DNA from: JAIVGV01 sp035295985
GTDB taxonomy: Bacteria; Acidobacteriota; Blastocatellia; Pyrinomonadales; Pyrinomonadaceae
NCBI GenBank assembly: GCA_035295985.1
Contig: DATHBT010000272.1
Location: 1-19,824 of the forward strand
Direction: 5' to 3'
Length of the DNA: 19,824 nt
Part shown: positions 1-6,582 of the stretch, piece by piece
Numbering within the stretch: position 1 is the first letter of the stretch
Layout: each line of letters starts with the position of its first letter
The notes under the pieces: model-generated
What the model saw: only the letters and a program-made list of their open reading frames with translations
The model's database searches: none
Told to the model about the DNA's origin: nothing
Translations under genes and position numbers: made by a program

Positions 1-441
1 GGTACGGACAATCCGTCGTGCATGGTAGGGCTTACTCCTCAAGTCGGGATGTCAGAGCATCCCTTTCACGGCAACAGTCCGTTCGTCGCGTCCGCACGCG
101 CGAGAAGTTTTCCGGGTCGAATTTGGGGGGTTTCAGACGCCGGAACTGGGTGCACGCGCCGTGCCATGTTTCCCGCGTGCAACACCCTTCTGCGGCGGGG
201 ACACGCGGCCCTGCGCGGGCACACAAAACCTATAGCTAAACGGTGTCGGACTCGGGGAGAGGGTGCTAAAGGAGCGGAGAGAGGCCGGCATTATACACTG
301 TTTGCCCGGCAACGCCAGTACATATTTGTACACGCGACGCGGCACGTTTTCGGCGCGCTCGCACGAAAACGTGTCGGCCGGGGGGCAGTGGAACGTGCGC
401 GCGGGGCGTGTGCTACACTGCGCGCCCGAAAGGCCTGGAGG
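1..441. other. Leader region without a supported gene
   Basis: No open frame here has a convincing start, composition or family match, although the frame of the downstream gene stays open back to about position 22. Small dyads are visible: an ACGGA/TCCGT hairpin at 4-16 and GGGATG/CATCCC at 46-63 followed by three T, which could end an upstream transcript. The stretch 290-420 is locally more AT-rich than its surroundings and is the most likely place for the promoter of the gene at 442, but I cannot pick out a -35/-10 pair with confidence. Confidence 0.5.
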
Positions 442-1152
442 ATGACTGAGAACGAACGGCAGGACGACGTGGAGGCGGCGCTGCTCGACGCGGAGCTGTT
501 TCTCAAATACCGCTCGCCGCGCAAGGCCGTCGAGCGGCTGCTGGAGGCCGTCCGCCTCAAGCCCCACTCGGTTCGGCTGCGCGAGAGTCTGAGGGAGATC
601 GCGGCGGCGGGCGGCGACCCGCAGGAGGCCGCGCGCCAGTGCCTCGCGCTCGTCCAGATTTACCTCGAACGCGAGGACTTCGACACGGCGCAGGAGCGCC
701 TGATCGAGGCGCGCGCTCTCGACCCGCGCATCAACGTCACGCGCGGACTCGAAGCCATCCGCCGCGCCCGCCGGCCCGACCTCGCCGCCGCGCCGCCCGC
801 CCCCGCCGCCCCTTCTCGCCGCGGCGTCGTCTTCGCGGGCGACCTCTCCGTCGTCAGCGTCTTCGACGCCGTGCAGGTCGTCGAAAACGCACGCCTCACC
901 GGCTCGCTCAACATCACCGTGTCCGACTCTGAGACGGCGCGCGTCCTCTTCAACGACGGCCGCATCGTCGGGGCCGAAGCCGCCGGTCAAACTGCGGAAG
1001 CGGCCCTGCGCCGCGTGCTGGAGCAGACCGGCGGCGAGTTCGACTTCGAGCGCATCCCGCAGCCCTTCCCCATTACTATTCAGGCCGGTAGCAACACCAG
1101 CCTCCTCCTCGACGCACTGCGCGAGCTGGACGAAGAGAAGCAAAAATCGTGA
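442..1152 (+). CDS. TPR-like plus DUF4388 protein
   Basis: This is a soluble 236-residue protein with no signal peptide or membrane segment. Residues about 10-110 are helical and TPR-like, with alternating pairs such as AERLLEAV/LKPHS and an ALDPRINV turn typical of tetratricopeptide units. A proline/alanine linker (about 113-125) follows. Residues about 128-236 match the DUF4388 (PATAN-type) pattern: a GDLS..SVFDAVQ start, a TGSLNI strand, a LFNDGRIVGAEA core, and an AALRRVLEQTGGEFDF end. DUF4388 proteins in Acidobacteria and Myxococcota often accompany signalling or gliding regulators, so a scaffold or signalling role is likely but inferred. The ATG at 442 was chosen because the homologous-looking sequence begins there. 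GGAGG touches the ATG, and GAAAGG at 428-433 gives a more normal 8-nt spacing. The stop codon lies inside the left arm of the inverted repeat at 1147-1249. Confidence 0.8.
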   Translation: MTENERQDDVEAALLDAELFLKYRSPRKAVERLLEAVRLKPHSVRLRESLREIAAAGGDPQEAARQCLALVQIYLEREDFDTAQERLIEARALDPRINVTRGLEAIRRARRPDLAAAPPAPAAPSRRGVVFAGDLSVVSVFDAVQVVENARLTGSLNITVSDSETARVLFNDGRIVGAEAAGQTAEAALRRVLEQTGGEFDFERIPQPFPITIQAGSNTSLLLDALRELDEEKQKS

Positions 1153-1249
1153 ATCGTGAATCGTAAATAGATGGAACGGGTTGAGTCTGCCCGCGGTTAA
1201 CGCTTCAGGCTCAACGAACTTCTAACTATTCACGATTCACGATTCACGA
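1147..1249. repeat. Heptamer-word inverted repeat between convergent genes
   Basis: The left arm (1147-1170) and right arm (1226-1249) are 24 nt each and complementary with one mismatch. Each arm is about three copies of the 7-nt word TCGTGAA. Inside them is a second imperfect stem, GTTGAGTCTG with CAGGCTCAAC at about 1180-1215. The structure fills the whole gap between two convergent genes. It overlaps the stop codon of the left gene and ends 3 nt from the stop of the right gene, so a bidirectional terminator is the simplest reading. There is no long T run on either side. Confidence 0.75.
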
Positions 1250-1252
1250 CCT

Positions 1253-2014
1253 TTAGTCGAGCAATACGCGCGACTGCAAGGCTTCGGCGCGGTCGAGGGC
1301 GGCGAGGAGGCGGAGGAACTGTTTGTAGTTGCGCGAGCGGGATTCGATGCGGGCGCGCTCGGAGCCGGAGAGGTCGTTGAGGAGGACGAGCGAGAGGAAG
1401 TCGTAGTAGTCGGCCGCGGCCTGGTGCGGGAGTTCGCGCGCGTAAGAAGTCTGGTCGTTGTCCTCGGCGGTGAAGCCTGAGAGCGCGTCGAAGAGGTTGT
1501 CGGTCGTGAGCTTGGCGGCCTCGCGCGCGAGGTGTATGGGCAGGCGCAGCTCGAAGAAGCGCAGGCCGTCGGGCGTCGTCACCGCGCGCAGCGCCTTGGA
1601 GCCTTCGCCGTCGAAGGGCGAGTCGGCGTCAACGAGGACGCGAAGCAGACGCGGCTGATCCTCTTCGGGCACGGTGTCGAGCGCGAGTTGCACGCGGTCG
1701 GCCAGAAACTTCTCGAACTGCGCCTCGACGGGGTAGTTGATCCGACCCTGGCAGCCGACCGCCTCGCCCTCGCCCGCCGTCTCCTGCGGCAGGCGCGCCG
1801 GGCACGACTCGCAGACGCGCGTCTCGTCCCTCATCCGCTCGATCTCGGTCGAGGAGCGCTCGACGAAGCGCAGCTTCTCCTCCGACGGCGCGAAGTGCTC
1901 GCCCGTCGTCACGCGCGTGTGGATGTGGCCCAGCCGCCCCCACGCGCGCAGGTGCTCCTCGCTGTAACGCGCCCGCAAAGGGCAGGCGTACTCGACCGTG
2001 AACTCTAAAGACAC
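1253..2014 (-). CDS. Unknown protein with a four-cysteine motif
   Basis: This 253-residue protein is not one I can assign to a family. It is soluble, with no signal peptide or membrane segment. Four cysteines stand out: Cys11, a CxxC at 68-71 (CESCP) and Cys88 in GCQGRINYP, an arrangement that could bind zinc or an iron-sulfur cluster. The C-terminal half is helical and leucine-rich. The start is GTG at 2014, chosen because AAGGA (plus-strand 2024-2028) lies 9 nt upstream. It diverges from the P450 gene, with 193 nt between the starts, and converges on the DUF4388 gene. The cysteine pattern plus normal codon use make it a real gene; its function is open. Confidence 0.75.
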   Translation of the reverse strand: MSLEFTVEYACPLRARYSEEHLRAWGRLGHIHTRVTTGEHFAPSEEKLRFVERSSTEIERMRDETRVCESCPARLPQETAGEGEAVGCQGRINYPVEAQFEKFLADRVQLALDTVPEEDQPRLLRVLVDADSPFDGEGSKALRAVTTPDGLRFFELRLPIHLAREAAKLTTDNLFDALSGFTAEDNDQTSYARELPHQAAADYYDFLSLVLLNDLSGSERARIESRSRNYKQFLRLLAALDRAEALQSRVLLD

Positions 2015-2092
2015 TGCTTAAAATCCTTGTGTTAAACCCGCGGCAACCGCCGCCGGAAACGTCGTCGCTTCTGGCCGCTGTCGGCGCGGGCC

Positions 2093-2098
2093 TATAAT
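2093..2098 (+). promoter_or_regulatory. Candidate -10 box for the P450 gene
   Basis: TATAAT is a perfect -10 hexamer in an otherwise GC-rich gap between divergent genes, about 110 nt upstream of the P450 start. The matching -35 region is poor (TTCTGG at 18 nt), so the promoter is only a candidate. The complementary strand also reads TTATTATA here and could serve the leftward gene. Confidence 0.35.
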
Positions 2099-2207
2099 AA
2101 CAGGGCGAGAGGCCGCACGTCAGGCGCGCACCAAAGGTTCGATGGCGCAACGCGGGCGGTGATTTTCGGTCGACGGCCAGGAGTAAACAGCACCTAATTC
2201 ACACACT

Positions 2208-3566
2208 ATGGCGACCCCCGCGCTCCCACCCGGCCCCGGCAGTGCAAACCGCGGCCGACAACTGCTCGGCTTCCTCGCCTTCCGCCGCGATCCCTTGAAG
2301 TTCATCACGCGCATGGCCCGAGCATACGGTGACATCGTCCACTTCAAGATGGGGCCGCAAGCCGTCTTCATGCTCAACCACCCCGATCTGGTGCGCGACG
2401 CGCTCGTCACGCATCAGGACTACTTCCACAAGGGCCGCGCCCTGCAACGCTCCAAGCGCCTGCTCGGCGAAGGACTGTTGACGAGCGAAGGCGAGCACCA
2501 CCGCCGCCAGCGCCGCCTCGCGCAGCCCGCCTTCCACCGCAAGCGCGTCGAGTCATACGGCGCGGTCATGGCCGACTACGCCGCGCGCCACGCCTCCCGC
2601 TGGCGGGACGGCGCGGAAGTTGACATCGCCCACGAGATGATGCGCCTCACGCTCGCCATCGTCGGCAAGACGCTCTTCAACGCCGACGTGGAGGGCGAGG
2701 CCGACGAAGTGGGCGACGCGATGAACGAAGTCATGGAGATGTTCCAGCTTCTCCTGCTGCCCTACTCCGAGTACCTCGAAAAGCTCCCGCTCCCACACAA
2801 CCGCCGCTTCCTGCGCGCGCGCGCCAAGCTCGACTCCGTCATCTACCGCATCATCGAAGAGCGCCGCCGCTCAGGCCGGGACACGGGCGACCTGCTCTCC
2901 ATGCTCCTCCTCGCCACGGACGAAGAGGGCGACCGCACCGGCATGACCGACCAGCAACTGCGCGACGAGTTGCTGACGCTCTTCCTGGCCGGCCACGAGA
3001 CCACCGCCAACGCGCTCGCGTGGACCTGGTATCTGCTCGCCCGGCACCCCGAAGCCGAAGCGAAACTCCACGCCGAACTCGACGCCGTGCTCGACGGCGG
3101 CTCACGCCTACCAGCGGTCGAAGACCTGCCCGCGCTGCGCTACACCGAGATGGTCTTGTCCGAGTCGATGCGCCTCTACCCGCCCGCGTGGACGGTCGGC
3201 CGCCTCGCCGTCCGTGACTACACGGCGCGCGGCTACCGCATCCCCGCCGGCTCGCTCGTCCTCGTCAGCCAGTACGTCCTGCACCGCGACCCGCGCTTCT
3301 GGCCCGACCCCCTGCGCTTCGACCCCGAACGCTGGACGCCTGAGGCGAAAGAGTCGCGCCCACAGTACGCTTACTTCCCCTTCGGCGCGGGCGCGCGCCG
3401 CTGCATCGGCGAGGGCTTCGCCTGGATGGAAGGCACGCTCCTCATCGCCACGCTCGCCGCCCGCTGGCGGATGCGACTCGTCGCCGGCCGCCCCGTCGTC
3501 GAGCACCCGCGCATCACGCTGCGGCCCAGGCACGGCATCCGCGTAAAGTTGGAGAGGCGGGGTTGA
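2208..3566 (+). CDS. Cytochrome P450
   Basis: This is a 452-residue haem monooxygenase of normal bacterial length, soluble, without a membrane anchor. It starts with the proline-rich LPPGPG typical of the family. The I-helix oxygen-activation motif AGHETT is at 261-266, the K-helix ExxR is Glu319-Arg322 (ESMR), the PERW segment follows, and the haem loop FPFGAGARRCIG has its axial cysteine at Cys399. All hallmarks are present, so it should be active. No ferredoxin, ferredoxin reductase or fused reductase domain is nearby, so the redox partner must be encoded elsewhere. The substrate cannot be read from the sequence; long-chain fatty acid, terpenoid or xenobiotic hydroxylation are all possible. 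There is no good ribosome binding site before the ATG at 2208 (CAGGAG lies about 25 nt upstream), but the N-terminus looks right for the family. Confidence 0.96.
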   Translation: MATPALPPGPGSANRGRQLLGFLAFRRDPLKFITRMARAYGDIVHFKMGPQAVFMLNHPDLVRDALVTHQDYFHKGRALQRSKRLLGEGLLTSEGEHHRRQRRLAQPAFHRKRVESYGAVMADYAARHASRWRDGAEVDIAHEMMRLTLAIVGKTLFNADVEGEADEVGDAMNEVMEMFQLLLLPYSEYLEKLPLPHNRRFLRARAKLDSVIYRIIEERRRSGRDTGDLLSMLLLATDEEGDRTGMTDQQLRDELLTLFLAGHETTANALAWTWYLLARHPEAEAKLHAELDAVLDGGSRLPAVEDLPALRYTEMVLSESMRLYPPAWTVGRLAVRDYTARGYRIPAGSLVLVSQYVLHRDPRFWPDPLRFDPERWTPEAKESRPQYAYFPFGAGARRCIGEGFAWMEGTLLIATLAARWRMRLVAGRPVVEHPRITLRPRHGIRVKLERRG

Positions 3567-3600
3567 CGCGGCGCGTCCGGCCCCGCGGTCGGCTAAGAGT

Positions 3601-3708
3601 GGCTGACGAGACAGGCGGCGGAGTGGCTGAACCACGAAAGCGCACGAAAGGGCACGAACACCTTTAGTGCCCTTTCGTGCGCTTTCGTGGTTCCAGGCCT
3701 CGTCAGCC
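3601..3708. repeat. 27-bp perfect inverted repeat with 10-bp outer stem
   Basis: The inner arms 3629-3655 and 3667-3693 are perfectly complementary over 27 nt around an 11-nt loop. Each arm contains a roughly 10-nt word (CACGAAAGCG, CACGAAAGGG, CACGAA) repeated in tandem. An outer perfect 10-bp pair, GGCTGACGAG (3601-3610) with CTCGTCAGCC (3699-3708), encloses it. It lies 35 nt after the P450 stop codon and would form a very stable hairpin in RNA from either strand, so a terminator role is likely. Confidence 0.8.
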
Positions 3709-3731
3709 CCTCTGGGCGGCCGACAAGGTAA

Positions 3732-3778
3732 GACGGCGCGCGGCGGTCGCGCCGTGAGTGCGACCGCCGCGCGCCGTC
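3732..3778. repeat. 19-bp perfect GC-rich inverted repeat
   Basis: GACGGCGCGCGGCGGTCGC at 3732-3750 is exactly complementary to 3760-3778 around a 9-nt loop. It follows the 27-bp inverted repeat by 23 nt and lies 37 nt downstream of the end of the leftward protease gene. The right arm runs into CCCTAC, an ending often seen in dispersed bacterial palindromes. It may terminate the protease transcript. Confidence 0.75.
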
Positions 3779-3815
3779 CCTACTTCGGGCCGCAGCCGTC
3801 AGGACCAGGCATGCG

Positions 3816-5897
3816 TCAGGGCGTGCCGAACCTCTGCCGGTACTCGCCGGAGAGGAGGAACGCCCTGATGATGGCGTTGTAGTCGCCGTGGCTGTTGAGG
3901 CCGTTGAGCCAGAACTGCCAGCCCCACGGGTCAGGCTCGCGCCGCAGGTAGTTGAGGTAGCACCAGCGGACGAACTGGGCGTTGTCGTACGGGTGCGACG
4001 GGTTGCCGGTGAGCAGCCCCGACGCCTGCACGTCCGGCCGCGACTGGAACTCGCCCGAGTCCCAGAAGGCGCGCGAGACGTTGACGCGCATCCCGTCCTC
4101 GCAGGCGGCGTCCGGGCCGCACTGGTCAATCTGCCCGGCCCACCACCAGAGGCCGCCGTCAGGCTCGCGGTTGAGGAAGTCGCGGTAGTGCCAGGCGACG
4201 AAGTCCGTGCTGTTGTCGATGGCGTTGAAGGGCACGTCGCCGCCGACGCCGGCCGAGAACCAGCCCTTGCGGAGGGCGTTCCAGATCGGGTTGCCCGTGC
4301 TGTAGAGATCGCGCGTCGCCAGCTCCGTCGCCTGCCGCACGTCGGCGAAGGTCGCCGACGGGAAGAGGTAGACGACGAGCGCGCGGTAGAAGACGGCGGC
4401 CGCGCGGTCGCGCCCGATCCTCTTGACGAAGACGCCGGTCGTCGGATGGTGGCCGCTCTCCGACAGCAGGTAGAAGACGACGTTCTGCAACCCGCTGCTG
4501 GAGTGCACGCCCATGCCGTTGAAATACTGGCTCAGGTGGTCAATGCTGTGTCCGTCCTCGCGCGGGTTCGCCATGTTGCGGAAGCCGAAGCCGTTCCAGT
4601 CCTCGGCGATCCGGTAGTCGGGGTTGACGCCCCACAGGAACTCGACCCGCGTGCCGAAGATGTCGGAGAACGACTCGTTCGATCCGCCCGACTGGCCGCT
4701 GTAGATCAGCCCGGCCGAGAACTCCGTCACCCCGTGCGTGTACTCGTGCCCGACCACGTCGGCTGTCGCCAGGTGGCGGCCGTTGCTGCCCGAGCCGTAG
4801 TTGGTGCACTGGCCGTCCCAGAAGGCGTTGTCCGGGCCGAAGAAGAAGTCGTGGCGCATCCGGTTGCACATCTGCATCCCGGCGCCGTCAATGCTGTTGC
4901 GGCCGTGGTAGCCGAGGAAGTAGTCGAAGGTGAGCGCGGCGAAGAGGTGCGCGTCAACGGCGGCCGACTGGATGTCGAAGGGCTGGCTGTTGCCCCACAC
5001 GTCGTCCGGGTCGGTGTACGGGCTGCAAGGCCCGGCGAACTGCGCGTCGGAGGTGATGATGCCGCCCGCGCCGCACAGCGACCCGTTCGTGCGGCCCGGA
5101 TCGCGCATCTCGAAAGTCCAGCCGTTGAAGACGGTGCCGATGCCGCGCTGGCCGGAGTAGAGGCCGTGGCCGAGGCCCTTCTGGAGGTTGTCGTAGTGCC
5201 AGACGACCGAGCCGTCGCGCGCGTCGATGAAGTAGAAGTGGCGCGCGGCCTCGCGCCCGTCGTTGACGAGCAGCTCGACCTTGTAGACGAGCGTTGCGCC
5301 GGAGGCGTCGTCGCCGCGTCTGACTGCCTCGGGCAGCACGACCAGCTCGGCCCCCTCGCGCGCGAAGCCCGCGTCGCGGCCGAGCGCGCGCTTAGCGGCG
5401 GCGAGCGCGTCGGCCGCCGTGATGCGCGCCCTCGTCGAGACCTGCCGCGCGTCCTTGAAGACGCGGCCGTTGGCGAACGTGCGCTTGGCCCCCTTCGCGC
5501 TCGCCGGGTCGGGCGCGTCGAGGTGCGCGATCAACTGGCCGCCGAAGACGGGCACGCCGCGGTGCACCTGTTCGAGCCGGACGTGCGTCTGGCCGAGGTC
5601 GTCGGCGACCACCGAGAGCAGCGCGAGTTCGGCGTCGGCGTTGGCGAGGTCGTGCGGCGCGCCCTCCGAGCGCAGGTGCGCGAGGCTGCGCGCGAGCGCG
5701 GTCTCGACCCACGCGGGCCGCGCGCCGGATTGGCCGCGACGCCAACTGCCGACGAGCTTGCCCGACGGCAACTCGCGGTCTTGCGCCCCCTTCGCGCCGC
5801 CCCGCTCCTCCTGCGGGAGCGCGCTGGCCGGCGGCGGCGGGGTCAGGGTAAAGGCGAGTGTAAGGATCAGCAGAAGCGTGAGAAGCCTTCTCATCAT
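3816..5897 (-). CDS. Secreted thermolysin-type (M4) metalloprotease with DUF4214 repeats
   Basis: This is a 693-residue secreted zinc endopeptidase. A signal peptide (about 1-27) with the stretch LLTLLLILTLAFTL is followed by the inhibitory FTP/PepSY propeptide (about 75-235, with RGVPVFGGQLIAHLD). The M4 catalytic domain (about 250-555) carries HEYTH with zinc ligands His384 and His388 and catalytic Glu385, the third ligand Glu408 in GGSNESFSD, and the catalytic GVHSSSG histidine His465. The spacing His384-Glu408 equals that of thermolysin, so the enzyme should be active. The C-terminus (about 565-693) holds two DUF4214-like units, each with a [RN]REPD core and ending in SGEF/SGEY, perhaps for surface attachment. 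AGGAGG lies 4 nt before the ATG at 5897 and 7 nt before a second ATG at 5894, so either may be used. A promoter candidate lies far upstream at 6362-6389. Confidence 0.96.
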   Translation of the reverse strand: MMRRLLTLLLILTLAFTLTPPPPASALPQEERGGAKGAQDRELPSGKLVGSWRRGQSGARPAWVETALARSLAHLRSEGAPHDLANADAELALLSVVADDLGQTHVRLEQVHRGVPVFGGQLIAHLDAPDPASAKGAKRTFANGRVFKDARQVSTRARITAADALAAAKRALGRDAGFAREGAELVVLPEAVRRGDDASGATLVYKVELLVNDGREAARHFYFIDARDGSVVWHYDNLQKGLGHGLYSGQRGIGTVFNGWTFEMRDPGRTNGSLCGAGGIITSDAQFAGPCSPYTDPDDVWGNSQPFDIQSAAVDAHLFAALTFDYFLGYHGRNSIDGAGMQMCNRMRHDFFFGPDNAFWDGQCTNYGSGSNGRHLATADVVGHEYTHGVTEFSAGLIYSGQSGGSNESFSDIFGTRVEFLWGVNPDYRIAEDWNGFGFRNMANPREDGHSIDHLSQYFNGMGVHSSSGLQNVVFYLLSESGHHPTTGVFVKRIGRDRAAAVFYRALVVYLFPSATFADVRQATELATRDLYSTGNPIWNALRKGWFSAGVGGDVPFNAIDNSTDFVAWHYRDFLNREPDGGLWWWAGQIDQCGPDAACEDGMRVNVSRAFWDSGEFQSRPDVQASGLLTGNPSHPYDNAQFVRWCYLNYLRREPDPWGWQFWLNGLNSHGDYNAIIRAFLLSGEYRQRFGTP

Positions 5898-5976
5898 AGT
5901 TCCTCCTGACTCGTTCTGTGTGGGAGGCGCGAGGGCGCGCGACGGGAGTGGCGGCGCGCCTTCGCGGCTCGTCGGG

Positions 5977-6006
5977 TTGAGCCTGCGCCGCGCCGCGCGC
6001 TATGAT
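5977..6006 (+). promoter_or_regulatory. Candidate rightward sigma-70 promoter
   Basis: TTGAGC (5977-5982), an 18-nt spacer and TATGAT (6001-6006) make a reasonable sigma-70 promoter pointing away from the protease gene. No credible gene follows for more than 10 kb on this strand, so it would drive a non-coding or very short transcript, or it is spurious. Confidence 0.35.
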
Positions 6007-6012
6007 GGAGGC

Positions 6013-6345
6013 TCGTGAGGCGACACATCTTTCGCGCGCAACGGCGTTGCGGAGGCTGTGTTGTTTTCGAGAGGCCCTCGGCCACTGGCAGGTGGTCGGG
6101 GGCTTCCGCGTTTATCCGAACCTGACTGACGGGGCGCTCGCGTGCAAGAGCCGGCCGCACGACGGGCCGTGGCGGGAGAGTGTTCCCGCCGCTAGGGGTG
6201 CGACCGTGACGGAGCGCCGCAACATAGATACCTTCCGGTCTGTGAAGTGAGGCTAGCTAGCGAGCGTGGGGGGCGCGCCCGATAGCCGCGCGCGAGTTGC
6301 GGGGCTCTTGCAGAGCCCGCAGACTGCCTTCTGCCTTTGAGTTAC
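6013..6345 (+). ncRNA. Possible non-coding RNA between facing promoters
   Basis: The stretch is structured and lacks a good reading frame. The 12-nt arms 6074-6085 and 6092-6103 pair fully on the plus strand if two G-U wobbles are counted. On the minus strand the same positions would be two C-A mismatches, which favours a plus-strand RNA. Hairpins at 6171-6190 and 6302-6334 could include its end. I recognise no known RNA family. The same stretch could instead be the long 5' leader of the M4 protease mRNA on the other strand. Confidence 0.2.
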
Positions 6346-6361
6346 TCGGGAGAGGCCGGAG

Positions 6362-6389
6362 CGTATAGCAACTGGCGCGGGGGTGTCAA
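6362..6389 (-). promoter_or_regulatory. Candidate leftward promoter overlapping a dyad
   Basis: Read on the minus strand there is a perfect -35 TTGACA (6384-6389), a 16-nt spacer and TATACG (6362-6367). It points to the M4 protease and would give a 5' leader of about 455 nt. The -35 lies within the dyad GTCAACT/AGTTGAC (6385-6402), which could be an operator for a dimeric repressor. Confidence 0.45.
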
Positions 6390-6582
6390 CTGTTAAGTTG
6401 ACCGCCCCGGCCGCCCGCGAGGGGCCGCGAGGGCTGGCCGGGGGGGGCGCAGCGGACGCGACCGAAGAATCTGTATTCGACACGCAGGTTCGGGCGTCGG
6501 GGCGCGAACCGGCAGGGGCGAACCCGACGACCTCAGCGGCCCGCGACGCGGCCGGCGGCGGGCTTGGCCCGGCCCCGCGGGC

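Larger units (their letters stand above)
5898..6582. other. Long gene-free gap upstream of the M4 protease
   Basis: This gap of about 685 nt between two leftward genes has no open frame I would accept. It holds a rightward promoter candidate (5977-6006), a leftward one (6362-6389), and several hairpins: a 12-bp stem at 6074-6103, GGCGGGA/TCCCGCC at 6171-6190, and GGGCTCT/AGAGCCC at 6302-6318. Two heptamers CTGCCTT stand in tandem at 6324-6337. The part next to the VWA gene (about 6403-6582) is GC-rich and presumably contains that operon's transcription end. Confidence 0.6.

Noticed and set aside
40..110. A tRNA-Glu-like CTTTCAC loop
   Set aside because: The flanking bases do not form an anticodon stem, and there is no acceptor or T-arm.
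22..441. N-terminal extension of the DUF4388 frame by 140 codons
   Set aside because: Translation is Arg/Ala/Cys-rich without pattern, while the helical protein starts cleanly at 442.
133..1143. A 336-codon frame antisense to the DUF4388 gene
   Set aside because: Low-complexity Arg/Ala/Gly translation and no start signal; the sense strand has TPR and DUF4388 patterns.
3888..5909. A 673-codon open frame antisense to the M4 protease
   Set aside because: It mirrors the protease gene in GC-rich DNA; its translation is Ala/Arg/Val/Glu-rich without domains, while the other strand has a complete catalytic domain.
5894..6160. An 88-codon leader frame ending in the M4 start codon
   Set aside because: The ATGA overlap is tempting for coupling, but its last codons are simply the ribosome binding site of the protease and the rest is Arg-rich noise.
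6190..6225. GCTAGGGGTGC considered as a TPP riboswitch core
   Set aside because: The required CTGAGA and partner loop are missing.
6002..6250. An 82-codon frame in the gap upstream of the M4 protease
   Set aside because: Its ATG lies within the candidate -10 box, there is no ribosome binding site, and the composition is not protein-like.
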